Assembly (NCBI GenBank): GCA_010093685.1
Contig: MU006219.1
Location: 1,569,531-1,633,530 of the forward strand
Direction of reading: 5' to 3'
Origin: Ophiobolus disseminans
Lineage: Eukaryota > Ascomycota > Dothideomycetes > Pleosporales > Phaeosphaeriaceae
DNA: 64,000 bases
This document shows, one piece after another, positions 41,861-52,875 of this stretch (positions are counted from its first letter, which is position 1; every line of letters begins with the position of its first letter). The notes under the pieces are model-generated. The model saw only the letters and a list, made by a program, of their open reading frames with translations. It had not been told where the DNA came from and did not search any database. Both the position numbers and the translations under genes were made by a program.

Positions 41861-43091
41861 CTATCCAAAGACCTCCAGAAAAGCCCACAACCCCGCGCCA
41901 CACAGCACCGGAATCGTCAGATTGTCATCCCATCCAAAAAGATCAATCGCCTCGCTCGCGCTGGCAATAATGCCAGCAGCGACAGACGTAAGCCCCAATG
42001 CCCAAGCGCCCGTAATCGAAGCCTTCGCAATATCCAATCCCAACACATCCCTCGCCTGCTGCGGCAGCGTCAACGCACCCTGAAAAGCAAAAGCATGTTC
42101 GCCGGAATTATACTCCGCAAACATGGGCCCCAGCACTCCCCACCACACAGCCGCCGTAACAACGCCCGTCACACACGCCGCCACACTCCCCGCGAGACTC
42201 TTCCCCCTGCGTATCTGCGGGGTATACCTCCCCCACAGCCGCCCAAACGTACTCGCCGCGGTATCGCACCAACTAAGCAGCAAAATGCTCATGACGCCCA
42301 CATCCTTGGGGCAGAAGCGCATGACAATCCACGCGCCCAGTAAATACGATATGACGCCGTTGTAGCCGTCGACCTCGGATTCGCGCATCAGCGCGCCCAG
42401 GCAGCGGATGTAGAAGCGGTTGATGCGCCAGTAGCGGTGGCGCAGCACGTCGGTGAGGGCGACGGGGAGGAGCATGGTGAGCAGGACGGGGTGGATGGAT
42501 GCGGTTTGGGTGCCTGAGGCGTAGAGGAAGAGGCTGAGGAAGCCGATGCTGACGTGGAGGATTTTGCGGGGGATTTCGTGTTTGTGGATCTGCGCTTGGG
42601 TTAGTGCGGGTGTGGTATATCGAGTTTATGAGGAGACGTACGAAGGAGCGCCATTCTTGGTGGATGGGGATGAGGCCCAGGGGACTTGGACTGCGGCTCA
42701 TTTCTCGCCAGTAGTTCTTGTTCGCTTGTGCGGGGCTCAAGTGCCCGTTGGACGTGCCATTCGGCGTCAGCTCGAGGCTCTTCTTCAGGCCGTTCAGCTG
42801 CCGCTTGCTGGTCAAGCCGCTCATTCTCCGCCGCCTGCCTATGCCGCCCGTCTCGAAGATGGGGCTCCGACTCCTAGCACGTGCCCGCTTGTCCAGCTCC
42901 GAGCCCGACGAGTCCTCATCGATGGGCGAGGGCGAGCGCACTCTGGGCTCTTGCTGCTTGTTCTTCCGCGTCGAGGAGCGCGTCACGGGGCCGAAGTAGC
43001 CCTCATGTGCGCTGCCGGCTTCGGACGGCGTGGGGGAGGGCGAGATGACGCGCGGGGTCTGGGGTATCTGGTATTGGCGCGAGGACTCCAT
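41861..43091 (-). CDS. DGK1: CTP-dependent diacylglycerol kinase Dgk1
   Basis: Two exons (42642-43091 and 41861-42589) give 392 aa. The N-terminal 190 residues are disordered and rich in Ser/Arg/Pro (ISPSPTPSEAG, RSPSPIDEDSSGSE). The membrane catalytic domain starts at the second exon with IHKHEIPRKILHVSIGFLSL and continues through FYIRCLGALMRESEVDGYNG, GVMSILLLSWCDTAASTFG, GRYTPQIRRGKSLAGSVA and a last hydrophobic stretch ending FLEVFG. This is the CDP-alcohol/cytidylyltransferase-like fold of yeast Dgk1, which phosphorylates diacylglycerol with CTP at the ER or nuclear membrane, opposing lipin. An in-frame ATG at 43346 would add 85 residues; 43091 (MESSRQYQIPQT) is preferred. Divergent from SPB4. 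Confidence 0.92.
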
Positions 43092-43762
43092 GGCTGTGCG
43101 CCAGCAGGTGGGAAAGTATGGGAGCAGAGGTGGGCGGATGACGCCGGATAGACGTGAGCGGGCCTTGGCTACTAGTAGGGCGACGTTTGCCAGCAGACTC
43201 CGGGCTTCCGGCAGGTTCGAGATGTTGCAGTGTGGAGGCTGAGTGCGCGCGTCTGCGTTCGCAGCGTCGGGCGGTATTAAACACTCTCCAAAAGCCGTGA
43301 AATCGTCCGTCCGGCGCGCATCGTCTGAAGGAACAGGAGATGCCACAGTGCGAACGGGCGACAGCGGTCGAGGGATCCCGGGTGGTTAGGAGACGTCTCG
43401 CGAGTGACGTTGTATGTAATCTTATTGTTTAGGCTGGAATTGAGGCGCAATCATGCGAATGCGGTCGTGTGCCTGCCGTGCTTGGCGTGAGATCAGCTTG
43501 CATGTGACGATGGGTTGCAAGGCTGAAGATGCGTTTCCTGGAAGGACAAGGACTCTGTAATTTGATGTCGGGTAAGGATCAGGCTTGTCGAGTCTTGTAT
43601 GCCCGACAAGCAGTTCGTATGACGACGTGGCCGGCTGCGCTTGCCTTTGATCGACGTAGCGGCTCCAGCCAATCAGCGCACGCTTCAACTTTTTTTCTAG
43701 CACAACTCTCGGCGCCCTGTGAAGACCATCGCGCTTCACATAACCGCGTTTGACGACTTACT
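43092..43762. promoter_or_regulatory. Divergent promoter, DGK1 / SPB4
   Basis: 671 nt between opposite starts (417 nt if DGK1 begins at 43346). It includes a CCAATCA at 43667-43673, about 90 nt upstream of the SPB4 start, a plausible CCAAT box. Confidence 0.45.
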
Positions 43763-45730
43763 ATGGCGCCTCAGACGAAACTCGATCGCTCCTTCAGCGC
43801 ACTGACGCCTGCGTTATCAGAATGGATCATAGAGGCTGTGGATGCCATGGGTTTTGTGAAGACAACGCCTGTGCAGCATGCTACCATCCCCATGTTCATG
43901 AAAAACTCGGATGTCGTCGTCGAGGCTGTTACCGGTAGTGGCAAAACACTTGCGTAGGTCGACAGCATAGGTTCATATGCATGTTTTGACGATTCTAGAT
44001 TTCTGATACCCATCGTTGAGCGACTGCTTCGCCTAGATGCGCCCATAAAAAAGCATCACGTGGGCGCCATCATCATATCGCCGACCCGAGAACTAGCAAC
44101 TCAGATACATACAGTTCTGTTGTCGTTACTCAAGTTTCATGCGCCCTCGGCAGTCCTGCTTGAGCCAGAGGACGAGGACACAGATATGGAAGATGCCGAC
44201 ATCCCGCCAAAACCAACATTCCCTCCTGGAACACTCAAAGCTATCCCTCAACTACTCTTAGGCGGATCAGTCACACCCGCCCAGGATCTCAGCGTTTTCC
44301 TTAAGAAGTCTCCAAACATCCTCATTGGCACTCCCGGGCGACTACTCGAGCTCCTTCGCTCGCCACATGTCCACTGCCCGCAGTCATCATTCGACGCATT
44401 GGTAATGGACGAGGCAGATCGGCTACTGGATCTTGGCTTCAAAGAAGACTTACAAAAGATCATCTCCCGACTACCCAAGCAAAGAAGAACAGGCTTATTC
44501 AGTGCGAGTATGAGCGAGGCAGTCGACCAGCTCATCCGTGTTGGTCTCCGCAACCCCGTACGCATCGCCGTCAAGGTCAAAGCAAGAGCTGCAGCGAACG
44601 AGACGACTGGCGAGACTGGCGCCGTCGAGGACAAGCGAACCCCAGCCAGTCTACAAATGTCCTACCTTCTAACACCTCCCTCACACAAACTACCTGCTAT
44701 CAAGAAGATCTTATCGTCGATACAGCCGCAGCCGCAAAAGGCGATACTCTACCTCTCGACGTGCTTTGCGGTCGATTACTTCCAGCATGTATTGCCCGAG
44801 ATCCTCGAGGGATACGCCATCGTGCCTCTCCACGGAAAGCATCCCGACAAAGTGCGCCGAAAGAACTTCAACAAGTTTGTCGATAGCGTCTTGCCATCCA
44901 TTCTCCTCACGACCGATGTCGCTGCGCGTGGACTCGACATTCCCGCCGTCGACCTCGTCTTCCAACTCGATCCACCCAGCGACCCCAAAACCTTCATCCA
45001 CCGCTGCGGTCGAGCGGGACGAGCCGGCCGACGAGGCGTAGCCATCACACTCCTCACCCCCGGACGAGAAGAAGACTACATCGGCTTCCTGCAAGTGCGC
45101 CAGACACCCATCACACCACTAACATCCCCCGCCATCACCATCACAGCCGCAGACGCAGAGGCCATTACATCAAAGATCCGCTCCCTTGTCCGCCAAGACC
45201 GCGCCCTCTTCGACAAAGCCCAGCGCGGCTTCGTCTCCTGGGTCCGCGCCTATAGCAAACACACCGCCAGCTCCATTTTCCTCGTTTCTGCACTCGACTG
45301 GGCGGATCTAGGCGCCGCATGGGGCTTACTCACGCTGCCCGGCATGCCCGAGCTCAAGAAGTGGGACGGCGACAAGCGCCTTGGGCAGGACCTCGACTTG
45401 GCTACCTTTGCTTACAAAGATAAAGCGCGCGAGAAGCAACGGCTGGAGGAAATTGTTGAGCAGAAGGAGAAGGGTGAGGAGAAGAAGAGGCATAAGAAGG
45501 AAGATAGGGAGAAGAATGCGTGGACCGAACAGAAGGAGAGTAAGGCGGTTAGGGATGTTAGGAGGGAGAAGAAGAAGGCGAAACGTGAGGCTGGGCGCGT
45601 AGCGAAGTTGACGGATGAAGAGAGGAGGGAGGAGGAGAGGGTTAGGGGGATGGTGGAGGTTATGCGTGTCAAGGTTAAGAAGTTGGAGAAGGAGGAGAAG
45701 GAACGGGAGTTTGAGGGGTTTAGTGATTGA
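43763..45730 (+). CDS. SPB4: ATP-dependent rRNA helicase Spb4 (DEAD-box)
   Basis: Two exons (43763-43953 and 43999-45730) give 640 aa. DEAD-box motifs in order: Q-motif region TTPVQHATIP, Walker A AVTGSGKTLA (the intron falls just after GKT), ISPTRELATQ, GTPGRLLELL, MDEADRLLDLG, LFSASM (motif III SAS rather than SAT), LTTDVAARGLDIP and HRCGRAGRAGR. The C-terminal domain after residue 400 (RSLVRQDRALFDKAQRGFVS, SWVRAYSKH, LDWADLGAAWGLLTLPGMPE) is the Spb4-specific part, and the Lys/Glu-rich coiled tail is nucleolar-like. It acts in 60S subunit assembly (pre-27S processing). The EDEDTDMEDAD insert after motif Ia is usual in fungal orthologues. Confidence 0.96.
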
Positions 45731-46666
45731 GGTTGGTGGTATAGATGTACGAGAGTGATGGACTATATAAATGCTAGATTGACGCATTCCGTACCCGCTG
45801 CTCAAGTGGTACTGTTGTATCCATTCAGGCCAAAGAGTGGTCTGCTGTCTGTCCCGTGTTGTTTTGCGTCCTTCACTCCGTCTGCATCCCCATTCGCACA
45901 CCTCAAACCCCAACACCATGCACACAACCCACAACTTCCAGTCCCTGTGTATATACCTAACAATCGAGAAAATCTCTCGGGAAGTCTTGACGGTGGCAAA
46001 TCTAATAGCTGAGTCGGTTGTCGGGTTCCTTGGGATAGACTTTATGTCTTTGGGCTGGACTTTCTGGTGCTGGGGCGTGAGTTTGATGCTGTGGGTGGCT
46101 GGGATAGGGAGGGAGCCGGTTGGTTTGGTATTTTTGGTGGAGTGGCATGAGTGCACGAAGGGATTAGGCACATGGCATACTTTAGGGCGCCTTGCCTTTG
46201 GTCTATTCAGCTCTAGCTAAGACTGTAACTATCGTTGACTCTCTTTCTTTCGCGGTCCTTCTATGCGCAAACATGTGCTAAGTTTGTGATCATTTTACTC
46301 ACGTAGTTCTCTACTTGTTGATAGCGCAGAGTCGAATATACGTAAGCGATGTAAGGATTCTCATCCTCTGGAGATAGTTGGACTTGTTAAGGTCTATATG
46401 AAACACGTGAGGTTGATGAGTCACCCACGCTTGCGACTCCTTCACCTTGAGATCCTTAAATCTTTCATAGCATCGCGCTTTCCACTCCTTCATGACGAAC
46501 TTGTCGCAAGACGTGTCTACCTTTGTACTGGGTCAGCAAACTCTCGCCGCAAATTAAACTCAACAACCTGGTTAGTAAAGAGCGCACCACGCACTCAGAG
46601 CGGCGTCTATTGTCATTCGACTCAACTTTCTGTGCGGATCGAACTTCACGCTGCGATCACAACTCA
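45731..46666. other. Intergenic
   Basis: 0.9 kb between SPB4 and the Thg1-like gene on the same strand. The reading frame of the latter is open back to about 46523 without an ATG. No other gene. Confidence 0.5.
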
Positions 46667-47530
46667 ATGTGCTTCAAAATCTTCCGCAAGCAAGCAGCCG
46701 ACCAGCCTCAAGCGGATGACATAATGTCTACCCCGGATGACAAACCGCTGGCCCTTGCAGATCGCATGAAGCAATACGAGGCTTCGTCCGACTACACCCT
46801 ACCGAAGGACGCCCCAATCATACTGCGTCTCGACGGCCATGGCTTCTCAAAGTTCACGGCGCACTTCTGTCGACCCTTCGATGAGCGCATCCACGATGCT
46901 ATGATGGCGACATGCGCTGACCTGCTGCACTTCTTTCCTCAAGCGACGGTCGCATACACGCAATCGGATGAGATCACGCTCGTCTTCCCAGAAGGCGTGC
47001 AGAGTTTCAACGACCGTGTGCAAAAGCTGTCGAGCCTTGCTGCGAGCTATTGCTCGGTCAACTTTAAAAAGCACCTCACCGAGTGTCTGGAAAAGCAACC
47101 AGAGCCGAAAGTCAAAGACTCCGCTTACCAGAAACTCGGCACCGCGCACTTCGATGCGCGCTTCTTCGCCGTGCCGTCAGTTGAAGAAGCGCTGAACAAC
47201 CTGCTCTGGAGGTGCCGAAACGACGCGATCCGGAACTCAGTTGGCGCATTTGCCAGGACGATGTACACGACGGAGGAGATGCATGGTAAGCGAGCTGCTG
47301 ATCTGGTTGAGATGATGAAGACGGACAGGGGCGTGGTGTTTGAGGAGGCTGTGCCGACATGGGCGATTGAGGGCTGTCTGATGAAGAGGGAGCAGTATCA
47401 GCATGAGGGTGTGAATTTGAAGACAGGAAAGAAAGAGAAGACCACTCGGACGAGGAAGAGGGCGGTCGATAGGGGAGTGAAGGAATTCTCGGAAGAGAAC
47501 TTGAGGCTTGTGACGGAGAAGTACTGGTGA
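46667..47530 (+). CDS. Thg1-like protein (3'-5' nucleotidyltransferase), bacterial/viral-like subtype
   Basis: An intronless 287-aa protein; an internal ATG at 46724 (MSTPDDKPLALADRMKQYE) is an equally good start. The Thg1 fold's palm is clear: IILRLDGHGFSKFT with the first metal-binding Asp, and VAYTQSDEITLVFP with the Asp-Glu pair. Then FNDRVQKLSSLAASYCSVNF, HFDARFFAVPS and LLWRCRNDAIRNSVGAFAR. The LADRMKQYE start and the RNDAIRNS and MHGKRAADL blocks fit the Thg1-like proteins (TLPs) of bacteria and large viruses better than the canonical eukaryotic tRNA-His guanylyltransferase. TLPs repair tRNA 5' ends by templated reverse-direction addition. The cellular role here is unknown, and location (cytosol or mitochondrion) cannot be read. 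The basic C-terminus (KKEKTTRTRKR) may bind RNA. Confidence 0.85.
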   Translation: MCFKIFRKQAADQPQADDIMSTPDDKPLALADRMKQYEASSDYTLPKDAPIILRLDGHGFSKFTAHFCRPFDERIHDAMMATCADLLHFFPQATVAYTQSDEITLVFPEGVQSFNDRVQKLSSLAASYCSVNFKKHLTECLEKQPEPKVKDSAYQKLGTAHFDARFFAVPSVEEALNNLLWRCRNDAIRNSVGAFARTMYTTEEMHGKRAADLVEMMKTDRGVVFEEAVPTWAIEGCLMKREQYQHEGVNLKTGKKEKTTRTRKRAVDRGVKEFSEENLRLVTEKYW

Positions 47531-48145
47531 GACGGAGGACAAGGCTGTGGATTTCGCGCGGAGGCACAAGTGTCGTACGGATGGCGCAACGAGACGTAAT
47601 AGAGTAACGCATGAACAAGACCAGCGAAGGAGCTATGTATGTCTTCGACCCCAGCGTTGCCTCTCGCGTCGCTTGTCCGTGCATCGTGGATGACGGTAAT
47701 TTGGGCCTGCCGTCGGAACTCGAACTGGTCGGCAGGATGTCGCGTGCCCACCCGCCGCTTTTATTTCTAGATTTTCCGCATCCTTCATAACAATACAAAT
47801 ACACGACATGTCGCAACTGCAACACTAGGACGACGCCTACGTGAGATGGATCGCCGTCCGTACCGTACACTGTCAGCGTAATTTCATCCTCATAGGCCCT
47901 CAACGTTACGCCTCAGGCGCGATATTGGACCGGCTTACCCGCGCCTGTCATATGCCAGCCTTACCGCACCGATCTGAGGCTCGCGTTACCTTGCCTAGAT
48001 CGCGCTTATGCGTCCCTTCATATATGCTGCAGCGGGTGCGTGTTTCGCCTTCACGATCTTGATACACGCGCTCCCATCCATCACTAGGCCTCATCACCGT
48101 CTTTGATGTTCGGAGAGCTGCATCGCAGGCTGCCTGCACAACACC
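47531..48145. other. Intergenic
   Basis: 615 nt, no gene. Promoter region of the large membrane protein gene. Confidence 0.5.
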
Positions 48146-50300
48146 ATGGCATACAGGCACATCGGCGATCCCAATGTCCGACCACTTCAGCCTGCTCACC
48201 TGGAAAATATCGAGCTGGAGACGCGATATGACCCCGGAGCGTATAATCATGTACCACCACCTGGACATCCGCCATCTGGATATTCGCCGAGCCGTGGTGT
48301 CGACAACGACTCGAAAAATGACGATGATCGAAAGCCGTTCTTTCACTCAGCCTCGAAGTCGAGTCAGCCGCATGGAAGTAGTTGGCCGGTACAGTCGCAG
48401 AGGGTTGCAGGTGTTACACCGTTGAGGGCGGGGCTGATGGTGTTTGATGCGATATTGGCTAGCACGCCGATCATGTTTGTTGGTGAGTGTGTCCGTGATC
48501 ATCTCCCTCAACTGATTTGACGCACTTCACGACTTGCTTTTCCTTTGCCACCATGCTAGATATCCATGTCTATCATTTTTTGGAGACGAATGCTGACGTC
48601 TGCCAGCCCTTGCTTTGACTGCTGCAAGACTAGACGGCGAAGAAGTCTCGGATTACGGCAGCCGTCTTGCAGAAACTTTACTTCTGTCGCCTACAATATT
48701 TCCACTCATCTTTGCTGCCCTTATGGGACGGTTCTTCAGACACTTGGGTGTATACCTGGCCGAAAGAGGCACTACGCTTGGCCGTCTCGAACAGCTCGTT
48801 GGCTGCCAGTCTGTCTTTACTGCGCTTGAACGACAAATCACACTCCGTTATTGGTCCGTTGTGGGTCTCTGCTCTGTTCTTGTCTGGCTTTTGTCCCCTG
48901 TTGGTGGGCAATCTGCACTACGTCTGCTCGGCCAGGAGAACAACAACGTTTCGTCCATCACTACGGTGCGTTACCTGGATCCACAATCGTCCACTCGATC
49001 CTCCCTCGAAGGTCCTAGCTCTAGCAACAGTGCGCGGGCGAGTTACACTTCCATCTTCTTGGCTGCACTGCTAAGCAGTTCTAAATATCAGGACACGCCT
49101 ATGGATTTATGGGGCAATGTCAAGCTACCTTTGTACCGGGATATCGAGAACTCCACCACAGACGAATGGAAAACTGTCTCTGGGCTACATGGAGATCATG
49201 CGACATATAGCTCGCTGATAGGAGTACCTGTAGTTGGTCTGCCATCCCGTGGCCTCAGCGACTTCAACATCAAAGCTCGGCAATTCGACGTTTTTTGTTC
49301 AAGCAACAAGATGATGTCGGCGTCTCCAAAAGCAAGGAACAGTAGCTTATGGGCTAATGTCACTGCTACTTGGGGTCTTGAGCCCGATCAATCGAAAACA
49401 GAACCAGGCTCTCGACCAAACTATCCACTCCCGTTCCTATCGATGTCTATGGTTGCAGACACGGCAAATTACACAAATTTCTCTGTCGCTTCTTGCGACC
49501 TCACATACAGCTATCTGGAAGCGAAAGTGAACTGCAACGGAACATCATGTGGCGTGAAGTCGATGCGCAAGCTCGACCTCTTCAGAGACGGCTACGTAAA
49601 AGACGCCGACGACTTCACGCGCCGCAACATCTTTCTGAACCTCATGGTCACATTGCCCAGGGTTGACAACCCCACCGTAGGCAGTCCATCTGCACGAGGC
49701 TCTGCAAACGCCGAAAAATGGATGGCGAACCCGATAGACTTCATCGGAGCAAGATACAGCAACGTGGAGCTGTACAAGTTGGATCCCGACCTCTTCGCCC
49801 GTCGCCTCACAATACTATGGAACTCTTTTCACCAATCTACCTTTGCAACTACCGCATTGGGCGGCACCTTGCCAAAGAACCTCACCGAAACTGGTGTCAT
49901 CTTAGCTTCAGTGGGAGCCAACATTACTTTCAACGCTACCCAAGCTAGTGTAGTTCAACAGACGAGCGCGGTATACAAGACGAATTGGAAGTGGTTCATA
50001 GCGCTAATGTTCTGCTCGCTTGTGTTGCTAGCAGCAGCGTATGCTGGGCTCGTACTGAAGTACATCACGTTGGCGCCGGATATCATTGGATATGCATCCT
50101 CCCTCACGATGCTAAATCCATATGTCCCAACACCAACGGGCGGTACTACACTACATGGTCTCGAGAGAGCAGCACTGCTACACGACCTCCCTGTAAGGAT
50201 AGGCGATGTTTGTCCAAATGAGCCAGTTGGAGCGATTGCCTTCGCTAAAGCAGATGACAGTAGAGTTGCAAGATTGAATCGAAGGCGATGGTACATATGA
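48146..50300 (+). CDS. Large membrane protein with glycosylated ectodomain, function unknown
   Basis: Two exons (48146-48482 and 48607-50300; 124-nt intron) give 676 aa. The N-terminal 100 residues are cytoplasmic and disordered with PPPGHPPSGYSPSRG. Three transmembrane segments follow: AGLMVFDAILASTPIMFVG, LLLSPTIFPLIFAALMG and YWSVVGLCSVLVWLLSPVGG. Then about 400 residues carry many N-x-S/T sites (NSTTD, NSSLWANVT, NYTNFS, NGTSC) and paired Cys, and are presumably extracellular. A final helix, WFIALMFCSLVLLAAAYAGLVL, precedes a short tail ending SRVARLNRRRWYI. I do not recognise a named family, but the layout is that of fungal surface proteins of unknown function. Remnants of a second copy lie at 50348 and 52831. 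Confidence 0.85.
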
Positions 50301-50347
50301 GGAAGCACAAGGCTTAATTTGTCAATACAGATCTGCTTCCCTCAAAC

Positions 50348-50408
50348 ACCATACCTAGGGTACTGACTTATCGGCGGTCCCGAAGTCCGACCACTTCAGT
50401 CTGCTGAC
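50348..50408 (+). pseudogene. 5' fragment of a second copy of the large membrane protein gene
   Basis: Matches the start of the gene at 48146. Both share AACACCAT at the start-codon position, then ATCGGCG[A/G]TCCC and the stretch GTCCGACCACTTCAG. The translated piece IGGPEVRPLQSAD corresponds to IGDPNVRPLQPAH of the intact gene. The start codon is lost (ATA in place of ATG). The match begins about 50 nt after the intact gene's stop and ends just before the 3' end of the HET gene. Confidence 0.75.
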
Positions 50409-50414
50409 TCCCTC

Positions 50415-52545
50415 TTACACCAGCTTAAAAGACTCTAGTTCAACTCCACCCTCCTCTAACCCTTCTATAGTCAATCTCGGATCCTCTCTTCTCCTCTCCC
50501 CTGATCTCGTATCTAAAAACCACCGATCCGCCAACCTCGCACCCCTCACATATTTGATCTCGCAATCCCCCTGACAACCCTCCCCTTCAATTTCGATATC
50601 GCAATAATGCGCCCGCCAATGCCCCGGCAAACTCCACAGCCGCGGATCCTCCCACGTCCTGAGCGTATCATCTGTGGTCTGGAAACACCATTTGCGAGTC
50701 TCGTGCATCACGCCCATCCAGCCCAGTGGCAGCGGACCGAGTAGACCCTCTCCGAACATCAGACCCTGGATGTAACATGGACCTACGATCTGGTACTTTC
50801 TGGCGTCCAAGGTGCGTTGCGGCCGCAGCACAATTGGCACACTCGCACCCAGCAGCACAGCGACAACATCACCAGCCTTGACACTCGCAGGCGAAACACC
50901 CAGATACCCTTTCTCTGTCGTGAAAAACACTTCTCCTCGCCGATCACTAATAAGTTCCTTAACATACGCTCTATAACTGGGTTGCGTGCGCAACTCCGCA
51001 TCGCTGCCGGACCACACGCACGCTGTAAAGGTGTCGCGAGATTCTGCGAACGTAGGTAGGTGGCCGTCGTAATACGCATCCTTGCAGAAGCCGTTGGAGA
51101 GGAGTAGGACAAAAGCGTCGAGGAGAGTTCCGCCGAGCGGATACGGAGACTCCATGAGTCCGACTGGCTCCCACGCACGATACGTGGCGATGATGTCTGC
51201 GTGATTGTCGCCTGCATGCGTCCGCACGGCTAGGGGTTTGCGCGCAGGTGACACTTTACATACAACATCCACATTCACTCCTTTTACGACTATACCGCCA
51301 TCCCCGGTTTCCACATATGACTGCCGGGACCCAGCATGCGCATGCACGGCAAACAATCGCGATTCCGATTTCGGGGTCGCGTAGTCCGGGACAAACGAAC
51401 TAAAACCTGGTGGACAGGTTTCGAGGTCACATGAGCGGAGGATGTCGAGGGTTTGGAAGTGGGAGATGTAGCGTAGTGTCATGTCTTTGTAGACTTGAGC
51501 GGGCGTGAGAGAGTAATCTGGCGCGATGTGTAGGGCGGCCATGGCGGTCGAGGTGGATAGGTTGGCGTAGATGAGGTCGCGGGGGTCGAAGTACTTGCAG
51601 AGGCTTGAGCGGTGGAGGGTGTATGTCAGACTATCGGTGTGGAAGAGGTGGTATTAGTATATGTTTCTTCGTCATATCCGCTGATATCGTAACGTGTAGG
51701 AGACTTAGACCTACGTACCTATCCGACCCCATATACCTGAACAACGAGCGACAAAACAAAATCTCCTCAACGTCGATATACTTCCTATCCATCTTATGTT
51801 CCACAAAAATACTCATCTTCTCCAAACTCTCCCAGTCCACCTCACTCGTACCACACAGGACCCGCACCTCCGACGCCAACTGCACCTCCTGCCTGATCCA
51901 CAGCCTACTGAACCACGGTCTGCGCAGAAACTTACTCAACGCCATCCAGTGCTCCGGAGTCAATGCCGAGTCCTCGGGCCGCTGCTCCAGAACCTGCGCC
52001 TCGCTGCCGGGAAGCGTGCAATGAATGCCCCGGTGATTCCACGTCAACTGGACACCTGCGCTTATCCGCTGAATGATGTCTAAAGCCAACGGTGTGCTTT
52101 CGTCTTCGGGGCCGAGCCAGACTACGACGCGTGAGGCTTTGTTGTAGATCTGTCCCATGCGCCCTACTTCCTGGCCCTTTTCGGTGAGATTCGACTGGTC
52201 GATACACACGGCGTCGATCCAGAGAACTCGCGGGCTATCGGGGAGGCGTAGATATCGCAGTGCGGTCATGAGGTTGGTGCGTACGTTGAGATACTGCAGG
52301 CTATTTTTTTCGCCGTCGGCGGTGGTGTGCTTCTGCCAGATGTACAGCTTCTCGTGGGCTTGCGTCGCGGAGCCCCATGTGTATGAGAGGCATTCGTAGG
52401 ATGTGCGAGGTTCGTCTTGGAGCCTTTCGTGGATGATGGAGAGGTGGACGTCGTCCGAGAATTGTCCGGGTAGCAGATTAAGGAGTCTGATGGCGTTTCC
52501 TGGTGGGTCCAGGACTTGATATCTAAGAAGGCCTTCCTCTGCCAT
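50415..52545 (-). CDS. HET-domain protein (heterokaryon incompatibility)
   Basis: Two exons (51719-52545 and 50415-51630) give 680 aa. The HET domain lies at residues about 50-200 with its three blocks: TSYECLSYTWGS, LPDSPRVLWIDAVCIDQ, and YNKASRVVVWLGPEDEST. It continues with RPWFSRLWIRQEVQLASEV. The C-terminal half (DPRDLIYANLS onward) ends with the GLMFGEGLLGP...GW and cysteine-bearing segments usual for long fungal HET proteins. No NACHT, WD40 or ankyrin repeats are seen. HET proteins trigger regulated cell death on non-self contact. The ligand or partner here is unknown. The gene is flanked by remnants of a duplicate of the neighbouring membrane protein gene and lies antisense to them. 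Confidence 0.93.
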
Positions 52546-52683
52546 TATTGATGGGGGTATTCTTGTTAGTGACGGCGTGACCAGAGCTGAAGGTTACTCC
52601 CGTATAGCGGGGCACTCGGTAGAGAGGGTGCTGCTTACCTACTACGTATGGCGGGTAAATATCCTAGATAGATGCAGGAGGGC

Positions 52684-52702
52684 GCAGCTTTAGGTAAGCT
52701 GC
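52684..52702. repeat. Perfect 7-bp inverted repeat
   Basis: GCAGCTT at 52684-52690 and AAGCTGC at 52696-52702 around a TAGGT loop. Related AGCTGC motifs recur nearby at 52713-52718. Confidence 0.8.
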
Positions 52703-52813
52703 ATGTGCAGATAGCTGCATACACTATTGTAAGCTACGCAATTTCACTATAACTAAGCATATCTTTTGTGTTAGTATCTACAATTATCTACCTCCTATAC
52801 GTGCAAGTTCAAG

Positions 52814-52837
52814 CTACCTACTTAGGCAAGTAGGTAG
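52814..52837. repeat. Perfect 10-bp inverted repeat with 4-nt loop
   Basis: CTACCTACTT (52814-52823) and AAGTAGGTAG (52828-52837) around AGGC. It coincides with the boundary where similarity to the membrane protein gene's 3' end begins. Confidence 0.9.
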
Positions 52838-52875
52838 CAAGACTGATTCGAAGGCGAGAGTACATATACGACAGC
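52831..52875 (+). pseudogene. 3' fragment of a second copy of the large membrane protein gene
   Basis: GTAGCAAGACTGATTCGAAG followed by GCGAGAGTACATAT aligns with the end of the intact gene (AGTTGCAAGATTGAATCGAA, GCGATGGTACATAT, 50272-50298). Translated, VARLIRRREYI corresponds to VARLNRRRWYI at the C-terminus. The stop codon is lost (TATATACGAC in place of ATATGAGG). Same strand and order as expected for a tandem copy whose middle is missing. Confidence 0.75.

Noticed and set aside
41022..41903. 293-codon minus frame
   Set aside because: Antisense to the GH3 gene end; no conserved content.
45326..46171. 281-codon minus frame
   Set aside because: Antisense to SPB4's Lys/Glu-rich tail; poly-Leu product reflects AAG/GAG codons read backwards.
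47112..47903. 263-codon minus frame
   Set aside because: Antisense to the Thg1-like gene; Ser/Pro/His-rich without motifs.
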